From contig JAFIEQ010000008.1 of assembly GCA_020832455.1 (NCBI GenBank), forward strand, positions 1-54,064: DNA of 54,064 nt, given 5' to 3'. The position numbers were made by a program, and so were the translations under genes. The stretch is from Nitriliruptoraceae bacterium. GTDB lineage: Bacteria; Actinomycetota; Nitriliruptoria; Nitriliruptorales; Nitriliruptoraceae. Of the stretch, positions 32,310 to 40,597 are shown one piece after another. Every line of letters starts with the position of its first letter. Position 1 is the stretch's first letter. The notes below the pieces were generated by a model. It was not told where the DNA came from. It saw only the letters and a program-made list of their open reading frames with translations, and did not search any database.

Positions 32310-33658
32310 GAGCGGGGCCGTTCCTGCGCGGTGAAGGCGCTGAACGAGCCGGGCGCGACGCGCTCGGGCACCGCGATGGCCTCGGCGTCGGGTTCGTCGA
32401 CCCGGTCGAGGATCGCGCCCACCGATCGCGCCAGCGTGCGGGCGAGCGCGTCGGGCAACGCGACCCCGTCGCGCAGTGCCTGGTCCACCGGCTTGTCGGG
32501 CAGGTGGATCGGGTTGACCGCCCGGTCGGCGGCTCCGCCGACGCTGGATCGGAGCAGGTCGTTGAGCGAGGCACCGAGCTCCGCACGCGCTCGCGGGCGC
32601 CACGACGACCGGTTCACCACCGGCAGGATCCGGTCGATCCCGATGCCGAAGGAGGTCAGCTCGTTGATGGTGCGCACGAGCGCGAAACACCCCTTCATCG
32701 ACGGCTCACCCACCACCACGACCGCGTCGGCGCGGGTCAGCGTGGCACGCGCGAGCAGGTGGCGCTCCTCGACGTCGGCCGAGCCGGTCTCCGCCTCGCC
32801 CTCGATGTCCGGCTCGATGTCGGCGACGACCACGTCGGCCAGCCGCTGCAGCGAGTCCAACGTGCTGTCGAGCGCACGGGGGCGCAGCGCGACCCAGTGC
32901 CGGGGCCGGCGCAGCCCGAGCACGAGCCGGTAGCCGCGCGCCGGGACCTCGAAGGTCTGATCGAGCAGGGCGTTGCGGGCCGGGGTCACCGTGCGGTGGG
33001 CCTCGACCAGTTCCTGGATGCTCGGGACCACGACCCTGGAGTCGTGCATCATCGCCTGGTCGGCGACACGGCACAGGTCGGCGAGCAGGACGCTGGGCGC
33101 CGGCGCGGGCTCCGCGCTGCGTCGGGACCGGCGGTCGGAGGGCCGCTCCCAGCGCCCCTCCCCGGCGGCGAGCCCCTGCGCGAGCGCGATGGCGAGGGTG
33201 GACGCCCCGGTGCCGCCAGGTCCGGTGACCGCGACCAGCCGACCCTGTTGCTGAGGCAGTGCGGCCGCGAGCGGGCTGGGCTCGTAGGTACCCGCACTGA
33301 CCGGCGCCGAGGTGGCGGCGAGCACCTCGAGCAGCTCGTCACGGGAGAACCGCGCGGCGAGCACCCCGGCGGCGCCGAGTTCGCGCCAGTCCCGTCGGCC
33401 GGCCTCGTCCACGACCAGCACGCTGACACCGTTCTCCCCGGCGACGGCGAACAGATCGCGGTCGATCCCGGCCATCCCCCCGTCGACGATGACGGTGGAG
33501 AACGCCCGGCCCGACGCGAGGCGGGCCTGCAACTCGTCCAGGGAGACGCACCGGACGAACTCGGCCGGGATCACGGCCGAACTGGACCATTGACTGACGG
33601 TGCGGAACCAGTCCGCCCGGGCCGGTGCGACCCCGAGGATGACGTAGCGCTCGCTCAT
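32306..33658 (-). CDS. tadZ: TadZ/CpaE-like localisation protein with degenerate Walker A
   Basis: A 450-aa protein with an N-terminal receiver-like domain (residues 1-120, STVIVDGGMAGIDRDLFAVA) and a C-terminal MinD/ParA-type domain. The P-loop reads VAVTGPGGTGASTLAIALA near residue 145: both the signature Lys and the catalytic Lys of GKGGxGKT are replaced, so ATP turnover is doubtful. The expected Asp-containing switch is also weak (SVLLADLCRVADQAM). TadZ places the pilus machine in the cell; atypical P-loops are known in this family. ATG 33658 overlaps the cpaB stop (ATGA). Confidence 0.75.
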   Translation of the reverse strand: MSERYVILGVAPARADWFRTVSQWSSSAVIPAEFVRCVSLDELQARLASGRAFSTVIVDGGMAGIDRDLFAVAGENGVSVLVVDEAGRRDWRELGAAGVLAARFSRDELLEVLAATSAPVSAGTYEPSPLAAALPQQQGRLVAVTGPGGTGASTLAIALAQGLAAGEGRWERPSDRRSRRSAEPAPAPSVLLADLCRVADQAMMHDSRVVVPSIQELVEAHRTVTPARNALLDQTFEVPARGYRLVLGLRRPRHWVALRPRALDSTLDSLQRLADVVVADIEPDIEGEAETGSADVEERHLLARATLTRADAVVVVGEPSMKGCFALVRTINELTSFGIGIDRILPVVNRSSWRPRARAELGASLNDLLRSSVGGAADRAVNPIHLPDKPVDQALRDGVALPDALARTLARSVGAILDRVDEPDAEAIAVPERVAPGSFSAFTAQERPRS

Positions 33659-34530
33659 CCGTCGCCCTCCACGTCCTCGTCGGGCTCGTCCCCGGCGCCG
33701 TCGTCGGGCCGGTCGACCTCGCCCCCGGGCGTGATGCTGGTCGCCCCCTCCGGCAACGGACCGGGCGCCGCCGGGTCGACGCGGAAGGGGCCGGGGGCCG
33801 GCACGTCGTCGCCGGGACCAGCGACCGAGCGGGTCAGGAACACATCCGCGGTGTTGATCGCGTGGCCGAGCGCCTGCACGTCGGCGAGGTCGGCGACCGC
33901 GACGGTGAACAGCACCTCGGAGCCGGACCCCAGTGGCCCGCCATCGGGGGCACCGACGCTGAGCAGCGGGACCCCACGGGCGACGTAGGCCGTGTAGGTG
34001 TCGCCGCCCTCGGAGACGGTCGCGAGCACGTCGACGCGCTCCCCGGCCCGCAGGGTCCCGGCGACGGCCGCGGTGCGGGGCAGGGAGAACGACAGCGTCT
34101 GGGCGTCCGGCACACCGCCGTCGGCGACCAGCGTCGTGCGCGACACCAGGTCTCCCGGCGCCAGCGGCGCCAGCAGGACGCGCCCCACGAGCTGCTCGAG
34201 CTCCTCGACCGGGATCGCCCGGTCGTTCATCGGTCCGATGAGTTCGAGGTTCGCGGTGCCGAGCACGGCACGCAGCTCCTCCGCGCTGGCGAAGCGGGTC
34301 CCGGGCTCCACCGCCTCGGTCGCGACGAGGTACTGGGTCGTGGGCTCCGCGGTCGCGTTCAGGTACGCCGCGAAGGTCGCGACCGCGGCGGCGGTGATCA
34401 GCAGTGCCCCGACCACCGCCCGCCCACCGGGCAGGGACCGGGTCCTGGTCACCCGCGGGCCCGACCGACTCTCCGAGCCGGCGTCGTCCTCCGACGCGCC
34501 TCGAGCGCTCATCGTGCCGACGTCCGCCAC
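33655..34530 (-). CDS. cpaB: CpaB/RcpC-like Flp pilus assembly protein (SAF domain)
   Basis: A 291-aa protein anchored by one helix (GRAVVGALLITAAAVATFAA, residues 36-55) with an extracytoplasmic SAF-like domain (YLVATEAVEPGTRFASAEEL; LAPLAPGDLVSRTTLVADGG) and a second CpaB domain with AGERVDVLATVSEGG. The tail is Pro/Asp/Glu-rich. In diderms CpaB works with the secretin; here no secretin gene is present. Start GTG 34530 follows a GGGGGGAA site; ATG 34512 is the alternative. It is the first gene of the Tad operon. Confidence 0.8.
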   Translation of the reverse strand: MADVGTMSARGASEDDAGSESRSGPRVTRTRSLPGGRAVVGALLITAAAVATFAAYLNATAEPTTQYLVATEAVEPGTRFASAEELRAVLGTANLELIGPMNDRAIPVEELEQLVGRVLLAPLAPGDLVSRTTLVADGGVPDAQTLSFSLPRTAAVAGTLRAGERVDVLATVSEGGDTYTAYVARGVPLLSVGAPDGGPLGSGSEVLFTVAVADLADVQALGHAINTADVFLTRSVAGPGDDVPAPGPFRVDPAAPGPLPEGATSITPGGEVDRPDDGAGDEPDEDVEGDG

Positions 34531-34668
34531 GCGTTCCCCCCGTCACCGGTGCCATCGGCGGGACCATCGCGTCCCCCCGGCGGCGAAGGACGATACCCCC
34601 CGCCGGCGGCGCCGCCACCCGTCGTGCACGCAACGGATGTCCTGGGCGGTGTGACGAGAGGGGGGCCG

Positions 34669-34697
34669 TGGACATCCGGCAGGACACCAGGTAGCGT
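34669..34697 (+). promoter_or_regulatory. Promoter TGGACA-17-TAGCGT of the HTH gene
   Basis: The -35 box TGGACA (34669-34674) and -10 box TAGCGT (34692-34697) are spaced by 17 bp, with a predicted start near 34704 and a strong GGAGG ribosome site before ATG 34721. It faces away from the Tad operon, whose own promoter must lie within the same 190-bp intergenic region. Confidence 0.6.
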
Positions 34698-34720
34698 CCC
34701 AACCGTCTGGAGGCTACGAG

Positions 34721-34960
34721 ATGACCCGTGAACAGATCACCTGGCTGAGTACCCGTGAGGCCGCCCGTTCGCTCGGGATCACGACCCGAACGTTGTACCG
34801 GCTCATCGACTCCGGGCAGATCCCTGCCTACAAGTTCGGGCGTGTGATCCGCCTGCAGGAGCAGGAGGTCGAGGCGTTCATCCAGTCGGCCCGGATCGAG
34901 CCGGGCGCCCTCGAGCACCTGTACGCCGGCGCGGACGACACCGAGGACGCCGAAGCCTGA
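34721..34960 (+). CDS. Excisionase/BldC-type small helix-turn-helix DNA-binding protein
   Basis: A 79-aa protein consisting of one MerR-like winged HTH (residues 7-55): WLSTREAARSLGITTRTLYR, then LIDSGQIPAYKFGRVIRLQE. This is the helix_turn_helix_17 / excisionase family pattern, with an acidic tail. No integrase or phage gene is nearby, so it is more likely a chromosomal regulator, and its divergent position to the Tad operon makes that operon the obvious target. The GGAGG site and promoter are strong. Confidence 0.85.
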   Translation: MTREQITWLSTREAARSLGITTRTLYRLIDSGQIPAYKFGRVIRLQEQEVEAFIQSARIEPGALEHLYAGADDTEDAEA

Positions 34961-34961
34961 G

Positions 34962-34976
34962 CGGGCCCACGGCCCG
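34962..34976. terminator. Bidirectional hairpin between convergent genes
   Basis: CGGGCC-CAC-GGCCCG fills the 17-bp gap between the HTH gene stop (34960) and the stop of the convergent gene (34978). Short, GC-only, no T tract. Confidence 0.45.
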
Positions 34977-34977
34977 A

Positions 34978-35538
34978 TCAGGCGGGGATCACGGCCTCCG
35001 CGATCGCCGCGATGGGGACGAACACCACGTCCGAGCGTGCCTCCGCGGGACGGACGGACACCACGTCCTCGCCGAGTGCGACGAGCCGACCGGGCAGCGG
35101 GTCGGCGACGTCCCGCAGCACGAGGGTCAGCGTGCGCGCGTCCTCGTACAGCAACTGCAACGCCTCCACGAGCGTCCGGTCCTGTGCGCGTTCCCGGTCC
35201 CCGAGGGCCACGCTGATCCCACTACCGACCTCCGGTCGGACGCTGCGCACGGTGTCCTCGGCGACCAGCACGACCGCCCCGCTCTCGAGACGGACCGCGA
35301 GGTGGTCGATCCCGACCGCGACCAGAGCCCCGCGGTGGACGCGGTCACCGGCGACACGGACGACGACCGCCGCCGAGCGCTCCGCGAGGTCGCGCAGGGA
35401 ACCGATCCACGTGGCCACCTCCGCCGCGCGGTCCCGACGCTCGCGCGCCGCCGAGCGGGCGGTGATCGCCGACTGCAGCCGTTCGTCGTCCGTGAGGGCG
35501 ACGATCGGGTCGGGTTCCGGCGGCTGCCAGCCGCTCAC
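34978..35538 (-). CDS. Unknown soluble protein coupled to LysM protein
   Basis: A 186-aa protein from GTG 35538, which overlaps the LysM gene stop (GTGA). N-terminal helix with ITARSAARERRDRAAEVATW, then a strand-rich region with two repeats of a short barrel-like pattern (RVAGDRVHRGALVAVGIDHL; PLPGRLVALGEDVVSVRP). The repeats resemble small Sm/SH3-like folds seen in mycobacterial and streptomycete unknown proteins beside Tad and LysM genes; this is a resemblance only. No signal peptide. Confidence 0.6.
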   Translation of the reverse strand: MSGWQPPEPDPIVALTDDERLQSAITARSAARERRDRAAEVATWIGSLRDLAERSAAVVVRVAGDRVHRGALVAVGIDHLAVRLESGAVVLVAEDTVRSVRPEVGSGISVALGDRERAQDRTLVEALQLLYEDARTLTLVLRDVADPLPGRLVALGEDVVSVRPAEARSDVVFVPIAAIAEAVIPA

Positions 35539-36602
35539 GTGTCGGCCCCGTCGACCGCTGGCAGCACCATGCGCTGACCGGGGAAGATCAGGTCCGGGTT
35601 GTCGGGATCGGCGAGCTGCGCACGGTTCGCCGCGATGAGCCGCTCCCAGTAGCGCGTCACGGCCGTGTCGTCGGTGCTGCGGCCCGCACCGTCCAGCGCG
35701 TCCGCGGCGATCGACCACAACGACTCCCCGGCCTGCACCTCGTGCTCGTCCGCGGCCACCGCGTCGACGGCCACGTGATCGGCGCCCGCATCGGCACCCT
35801 CCTCGGCGCTCTGGGCCGCACGCCGCTCGGCCAGCATCCCGCGGGCGACGTCCAGCGGGAGCGCGGAGGCCTCCCCCCGAGCTGCCTCGGACACGTGGTC
35901 GGCCGGTGGGTCCTCGGCACCGAGGTGGACCAGCGTGGCCTCACGACCGCCGGCCGGACCATCGACACGGTCGTCCGGCGACCCGTCGGTGTCGGTGATC
36001 GGCACCATCGTGACGGCGGTCGGCGCGTCGCTGCCGAGCGCGCCGGACCCGGCGCCGACACCCGGGCCGTTCGGGGTGACACCGGCCACCATCGACGCCG
36101 CCAGCGACAGCCCGAGTGCCTGCTGCAGCAGCCGACGGACGAGCGGGACGGTCAGGGCGTCCGCCAGCCGGACCAGCCGCACGGCACGGAGCGCCCGGGC
36201 CAGCAGCCCGATCGAGGTCACCCCGACCAGGTACCACGCGAGCGCCAACACGAGCAGTCGGAGCACCGCGATGGTCGCGGTCAGCGGATCGCGTTCGTCC
36301 AGCCACGCCGCGGCGCCGGCGGGGTCCAGCGGTGGCGCGGCGAGCACGCCACGCCCCAGCAGGTGGAACAGCACCGTGCCGACCGCGAGGCCGGCGATCC
36401 ACAGCAGCAGCGGGAGCACGCGCCGCTCCGCCGGACGCTCACCCTGGGCACCACCCGGCGCTGGTGACGCACCGCTGCGGCCCGGGGGCGGGCCCGGCGG
36501 GCGCCCCTGGACCTGCACGGTGCCCGATCGGCCCGACGGCCCACCGACCCGCGACACGTCACGGCCCGATGGTGCAGGCCCCGCTCCGTTCCCTGCCTCC
36601 AT
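35535..36602 (-). CDS. Membrane protein with C-terminal LysM domain
   Basis: A 355-aa protein. A Pro/Gly-rich cytosolic N-terminus (60 residues) is followed by helices LPLLLWIAGLAVGTVLFHLL and AVLRLLVLALAWYLVGVTSI plus a third possible one (QALGLSLAASMVAGV). A long acidic linker leads to a LysM peptidoglycan-binding domain: EVQAGESLWSIAADAL and later IFPGQRMVLPAV, with an insertion between the two halves. LysM proteins next to actinobacterial Tad clusters are common and may tie the machine to the wall. ATG 36602 starts the two-gene operon. Confidence 0.8.
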   Translation of the reverse strand: MEAGNGAGPAPSGRDVSRVGGPSGRSGTVQVQGRPPGPPPGRSGASPAPGGAQGERPAERRVLPLLLWIAGLAVGTVLFHLLGRGVLAAPPLDPAGAAAWLDERDPLTATIAVLRLLVLALAWYLVGVTSIGLLARALRAVRLVRLADALTVPLVRRLLQQALGLSLAASMVAGVTPNGPGVGAGSGALGSDAPTAVTMVPITDTDGSPDDRVDGPAGGREATLVHLGAEDPPADHVSEAARGEASALPLDVARGMLAERRAAQSAEEGADAGADHVAVDAVAADEHEVQAGESLWSIAADALDGAGRSTDDTAVTRYWERLIAANRAQLADPDNPDLIFPGQRMVLPAVDGADT

Positions 36603-36974
36603 GGCTCCCCGTTCCGATCCGATGTCACCGACGTGGTCTCGACGACGCGCTCCGACCAGCGGACGTCTCCGTCGACGTCACCCGTGGGCTGGCGGCGCCG
36701 TGCGCGGCCCGCGTCCGAGCCTCAACGTACCCTGTCATGCCATCCCAGACCAGGCCCGTCGGGGCCGACCTGCGGACCAGGTAGCGGTCCCGGGTGGGAG
36801 GGCGCCGCCGTCCCACCGCACGGCCGGCCGGTTACGCTCGCGCCGATCGGACGCGTCAGCGGGACGGAACGGGCCCAGCTGGCGCGCAGACGGCACGCCC
36901 GGGAGGGCGGGACCGCAGCTGCGGACGGGGGGACCGACGGTGGACGGCGACGTCGCCACGCGACAGGGCGGCCG
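36603..36974. other. Divergent control region, LysM gene / protein kinase gene
   Basis: 372 bp without a supported gene. It must hold both promoters. Weak -10 candidates are TACGTT on the minus strand (36724-36729) and TACGCT on the plus strand (36833-36838); neither has a good -35. Upstream in-frame extension of the kinase frame reads as low-complexity Arg/Gly and is rejected as coding. Confidence 0.4.
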
Positions 36975-38660
36975 GTGAGCCTGCCCGCCGACGCCGTGCC
37001 CGGCTACTCGCTGCGCGAGCGGATCGGTCGTGGCGCGACCGGTGAGGTGTGGCGTGCCGTCCCCGACCAGCACCCCGGCCGGCTCGTCGCCGTCAAGCTG
37101 CTCCACGATCCGCGGACACCGGAGCTCGGCACGCTCGAGCGCGAGGCGGAGGCCATGCGCGCGCTGGCCCACCCCAACGTGCTGGAACTGCTGGAGCTGG
37201 TGCGGCTGCCGCAGGGCGCCGCCCTGGTGACCCCGTTCGCGGCGGGCGGATCCCTGGCCGACCGCATCGCGGCGGGCACGGCACCCGCCGGACCACCGGA
37301 GCTCGCGGACCTCGGGGCCAGGCTGGCGTCCGCCCTCGCCGCGGCGCACGACGCCGGGTTGGTCCACCGCGACGTCAAGCCCGCCAACGTGCTCTTCGAC
37401 CGCGAGGAGCGGCCGATGCTGGCCGACCTCGGGACCGCAGCGGTCCGGGGCCGGACCGGTGCGATCGTCGGGACCCCGGAGTACCTCGATCCCCGGCTGC
37501 TCGACGGCCGCCCACCCGACGCGGTCAGCGATCTCTACGGCCTGGGGGTCACGCTCTACGAGACCGCGGCCGGGGTCCCGCCCTACGCCGGCGCCACCCC
37601 GGAACGCACCCTGGATGCCGCACGGCGGGGCGTCCACGTCCCACTGGGCGCCCACGTCGACCTCCCCGACCGGCTCGCGGGACTGATCGAGACGCTGTTC
37701 ACCCCCGACCCGGCGCAGCGGCCCGTCTCCGCCGCGGCCGTCGCCGCCCGCTTCGACGAGTACCAGCACCAGCTGCGCGCGCCGGGGGCCCTGCCGCCCC
37801 CACCCGGCGGTGGTCGGGCCGGCGTGCTCGGCGCCCAGCCGACCCGCGACCGGCCGGAGGTTCCGGCGCGATCCGACGACGCGCAGCCGTCCCCGCCGCC
37901 GGCGCCGTCCGAACCGGGGACGGGCGCCGCCGGCCCACGTGGCTCGGGGACCATCGTGTGGCGACCGGCACCACCCGATGCGTTGGACGCCTTCGGCGAG
38001 CCGACCGAGCCGGAGCCGCCGCGCCGGGCGCGCTGGCCCTGGTTCGTCGGTCTCGCGCTCCTCGCCGCGATCGGCGGGCTCACCGCGGTCGTGCTGAGCG
38101 GTGACGGGTCCGATCCCGACCCGACGTTGCAGCGGCTCGACGGCGCGGCCGACGACCTCGCCGAGGACGGCTCGAGCGGCTCCGAGGAACCGGGGTCCGG
38201 CGAGGCGCGACGGCCCGCACCCCCCTGCGACCCGGCCGACGACGACGTGCTCGCCGCTGCCCAGGACCCGGCTCGGGGTGGCGTGGCCGCCGTCGGCGAC
38301 GAGGCGCTGGTGTTCGCGGCCGACGTCGACGGGCGTGGGTGCAGCGTGCCGCTGCGCTGGGACGGAGCGGAGCTGCGCGTGCCCCGCGAGGACGGGACGA
38401 CCGACCGCTACGCGCTCGGGGCGGCGCCCGACGACGTCCTGCTCGTCGGGGACTGGACCTGCGACGGACGCGAGACCCCGGCGCTCTACCGACCGGCGGA
38501 CGGTCAGGTGTTCACCTTCGACGTGCTGACGACCGATGGGGCCGAGGTCGCCGTCAGCGGGACCCCGAGCGAGGTGATCGACGGGACCCCGCAGGTGCGA
38601 ACGGGTTCGGACGGCTGCGACACGGTGGTCGTCGAGCCCGGAGCGTCCCCCTCCCCATGA
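36975..38660 (+). CDS. Transmembrane Ser/Thr protein kinase (PknB-like) with FG-GAP-like sensor domain
   Basis: A 561-aa receptor kinase. Kinase domain residues 8-265: glycine loop ERIGRGATGEVWRAV, catalytic Lys in LVAVKLLHD, active site GLVHRDVKPANVLFD, metal-binding Asp in MLADLGTAAV (DLG in place of DFG), and GTPEYLDP. A Pro-rich linker leads to one membrane helix (residues 351-375). Outside the cell lies a domain with paired cysteines and GDWTCDGRETPALYRPADGQ, which matches bacterial FG-GAP/VCBS-type propeller repeats (GDWxGDGxxTPxxYR). GTG 36975 is selected at the beginning of the conserved domain. The stop overlaps the next gene (ATGA). Confidence 0.88.
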   Translation: MSLPADAVPGYSLRERIGRGATGEVWRAVPDQHPGRLVAVKLLHDPRTPELGTLEREAEAMRALAHPNVLELLELVRLPQGAALVTPFAAGGSLADRIAAGTAPAGPPELADLGARLASALAAAHDAGLVHRDVKPANVLFDREERPMLADLGTAAVRGRTGAIVGTPEYLDPRLLDGRPPDAVSDLYGLGVTLYETAAGVPPYAGATPERTLDAARRGVHVPLGAHVDLPDRLAGLIETLFTPDPAQRPVSAAAVAARFDEYQHQLRAPGALPPPPGGGRAGVLGAQPTRDRPEVPARSDDAQPSPPPAPSEPGTGAAGPRGSGTIVWRPAPPDALDAFGEPTEPEPPRRARWPWFVGLALLAAIGGLTAVVLSGDGSDPDPTLQRLDGAADDLAEDGSSGSEEPGSGEARRPAPPCDPADDDVLAAAQDPARGGVAAVGDEALVFAADVDGRGCSVPLRWDGAELRVPREDGTTDRYALGAAPDDVLLVGDWTCDGRETPALYRPADGQVFTFDVLTTDGAEVAVSGTPSEVIDGTPQVRTGSDGCDTVVVEPGASPSP

Positions 38661-39871
38661 ACCGTCCCACCCCGCACCCGGCCGGTCCGGTGGTACGGAC
38701 CGACCTGCTGCTCGTCGGCGCCGGCCACGCCCACCTCCACGTGCTCCGACACGCCGCGTCGTTGCGGGCGCTCGGTGTCCACGTCCTGCTCGTCGCGCCA
38801 CGCGACTTCCGCTACAGCGGCCTGCTCTCCCCCGTGGCGGCGGGCCTGCTCCCCGACCGGGCCAACCACCTCGACGTCGCCACCCTGGCGGCCCGGTGCG
38901 GGGTCGACCACCTGGACACCACCGTCGTCGCCGGTGACCCGTCCGACCGCGTCGTGCACACCGCGGACGGCCGACGGATCGACTACCGGATCGTGTCCTA
39001 CAACCTCGGCTCGGTCACCCGGACCGCGGGCCTCACGGTCGGCGCGACGGGGTCGGCACCGGACGCCACGGTCCTGTCGACCAAGCCGGTGACCTCCCTG
39101 CTCACGTTGCGCGGCCACCTCGCCGCCGCACCGGCCGGGACCCGGTTCACGATCGTCGGCGACGGGCCGACCGGGGTGGAACTCGCGGCGTGCATCTCGG
39201 CGCGACGTCCCGACGTCGAGGTCCACCTGGTGGGGCGCAACCCCGCGCCGGCACCGACCTTCCCGCTGGCGGCCCGGCAGCGCATCCACCGGCGCCTGCG
39301 CGAGCGCGGCATCGTGCGCCATCCGGCCACGCGGGTGACGGCGATCGACGACGACGGGGTCCACGTCCGGGACCTGGACGGCACCGACGCCCACCACGGC
39401 CCGTCCGGCCGCGTGCTGCCCGCGGACGTCGTGCTGCTCGCGACCGGGCTCGAGGCGCCGGCAGTGGTCGCGGCGCTGGGGCTGGGCGACGAGGGCGGGA
39501 TCCCGGTCACCGCCACGCTGCAGCACCCCGACCACCCGGAGGTGTTCGCGGTCGGTGACTGCAGCCGGTTCCTGCCCCGGCCACTGCCCCGGTTGGGTGT
39601 CTACGGCGTCCGCGCGGCACCGGTGCTCCTCCAGGGGTTGCGGACCCTGCTCGCGGACGACGCGCGACCGATGCCACGCTTCGAGCCGCAACGGCGCTCG
39701 CTGCAGGTGCTCGAACTCGGGCACGGTCAGGGGCTCGCGGTCCGCGGCCGCTGGTGGTCGGAGGGGCGCGGCGCGCTGCGGCTCAAGCGCACCATCGACC
39801 GCACCTGGCTGGCACGATCGCGTCGCGGCCCCTGGCGCCCCGCGCCCACCGACGACCGTCGGGCGGCCTGA
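38657..39871 (+). CDS. FAD-dependent pyridine nucleotide-disulphide oxidoreductase (NDH-2-like)
   Basis: A 404-aa flavoprotein. The FAD-binding Rossmann motif is TDLLLVGAGHAHLHVLRHAA at the N-terminus; the second nucleotide-binding fold is FTIVGDGPTGVELAACISAR; the FAD C-terminal motif is VFAVGDCSRFL. The GAGHAHLHVL variant is seen in NDH-2-like proteins related to the selenide/SelD-fused group. No redox-active CxxxxC is present, so it is not a disulphide reductase. Its substrate is probably NAD(P)H with a quinone or other acceptor. It is translationally coupled to the kinase (ATGA). Confidence 0.82.
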   Translation: MNRPTPHPAGPVVRTDLLLVGAGHAHLHVLRHAASLRALGVHVLLVAPRDFRYSGLLSPVAAGLLPDRANHLDVATLAARCGVDHLDTTVVAGDPSDRVVHTADGRRIDYRIVSYNLGSVTRTAGLTVGATGSAPDATVLSTKPVTSLLTLRGHLAAAPAGTRFTIVGDGPTGVELAACISARRPDVEVHLVGRNPAPAPTFPLAARQRIHRRLRERGIVRHPATRVTAIDDDGVHVRDLDGTDAHHGPSGRVLPADVVLLATGLEAPAVVAALGLGDEGGIPVTATLQHPDHPEVFAVGDCSRFLPRPLPRLGVYGVRAAPVLLQGLRTLLADDARPMPRFEPQRRSLQVLELGHGQGLAVRGRWWSEGRGALRLKRTIDRTWLARSRRGPWRPAPTDDRRAA

Positions 39872-39891
39872 GCCACGCAGGAGGCGGACCC

Positions 39892-40575
39892 ATGGCCCCA
39901 CCCGACGCGGTGCTGTTCGACGTCAACGAGACCCTGGTCTCCTTCGCCCCGTTGCAGGCGGTGTTCACCGACCTCGGCCTGGCACCGGACCGCCAGGACG
40001 CCTGGTGGCGCGGGGTCCTGGTCGACGGCATCGCCACGGCCGCGGCCGACCGGCCGATCGCGTTCGTCGAGGCGATGACCCACCACCTGGAGGCGGAGTT
40101 CCTGCGTCTGGGGCGGACGACGCCCCCGGACGCCGCCGCGCGCGTCCTCGCCACCGTGCGCGCCGCCGAGCTCCAGCCGGACGTCGCGGCCGCGCTGACG
40201 CTGCTGGCCGAGCGGGGCGTTCGCGCGGTCCCGTTCACCAACGGCTCGGCCGCGATCGCGCAGGGCGCGCTCGCACGAGCCGGACTGGGTGCGCTCGTGG
40301 AGGACTGCTGGGACGTGGGCGAGGTCGGCCGCTGGAAGCCGGCGGCGGCGCCCTACCGGTGGGCGTGCGACCGGCTCGAGCTCCCGCCCGCCCGCGTCGC
40401 TCTGATCGCCGTGCACCCCTGGGACGTGATGGATGCGATGGCGGCGGGCCTGCGCGGCGCGTGGACCGACCGTGCCGGCCACGACCACTGGCCGACGCAC
40501 CTGCCGGCGCCCGATGCCCGCGGACCGTCGCTGGAGGCGGCGTTGCGGGCGCTGCTCGACGGTGAGCGGACCTGA
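39892..40575 (+). CDS. HAD-superfamily hydrolase, type II haloacid dehalogenase-like
   Basis: A 227-aa enzyme. Motif I with the Asp nucleophile is AVLFDVNETLVSF; motif II is VPFTNGS (Ser/Thr-Asn-Gly); motif III Lys is in VGRWKPAAAPYRWACD; motif IV would be IAVHPWDVMDAMAAGLRGAW. The LFDVNETL start fits the L-2-haloacid dehalogenase branch, in which Asn replaces the second Asp of phosphatases. ATG 39892 has GGAGG upstream. It lies 20 bases after the oxidoreductase, probably in the same transcript. Confidence 0.85.
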   Translation: MAPPDAVLFDVNETLVSFAPLQAVFTDLGLAPDRQDAWWRGVLVDGIATAAADRPIAFVEAMTHHLEAEFLRLGRTTPPDAAARVLATVRAAELQPDVAAALTLLAERGVRAVPFTNGSAAIAQGALARAGLGALVEDCWDVGEVGRWKPAAAPYRWACDRLELPPARVALIAVHPWDVMDAMAAGLRGAWTDRAGHDHWPTHLPAPDARGPSLEAALRALLDGERT

Positions 40576-40597
40576 GCCTCGCGACGCCCGCGCCGAC

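Noticed and set aside
32504-33988. Plus-strand open frames opposite tadZ, cpaB and tadA
   Set aside because: Mirror images of real Tad genes; no ribosome site and no recognisable domain.
34721-34960. Excisionase-like gene as a sign of an integrated phage or element
   Set aside because: No integrase, attachment repeats or phage genes nearby; the fold is also common in chromosomal regulators.
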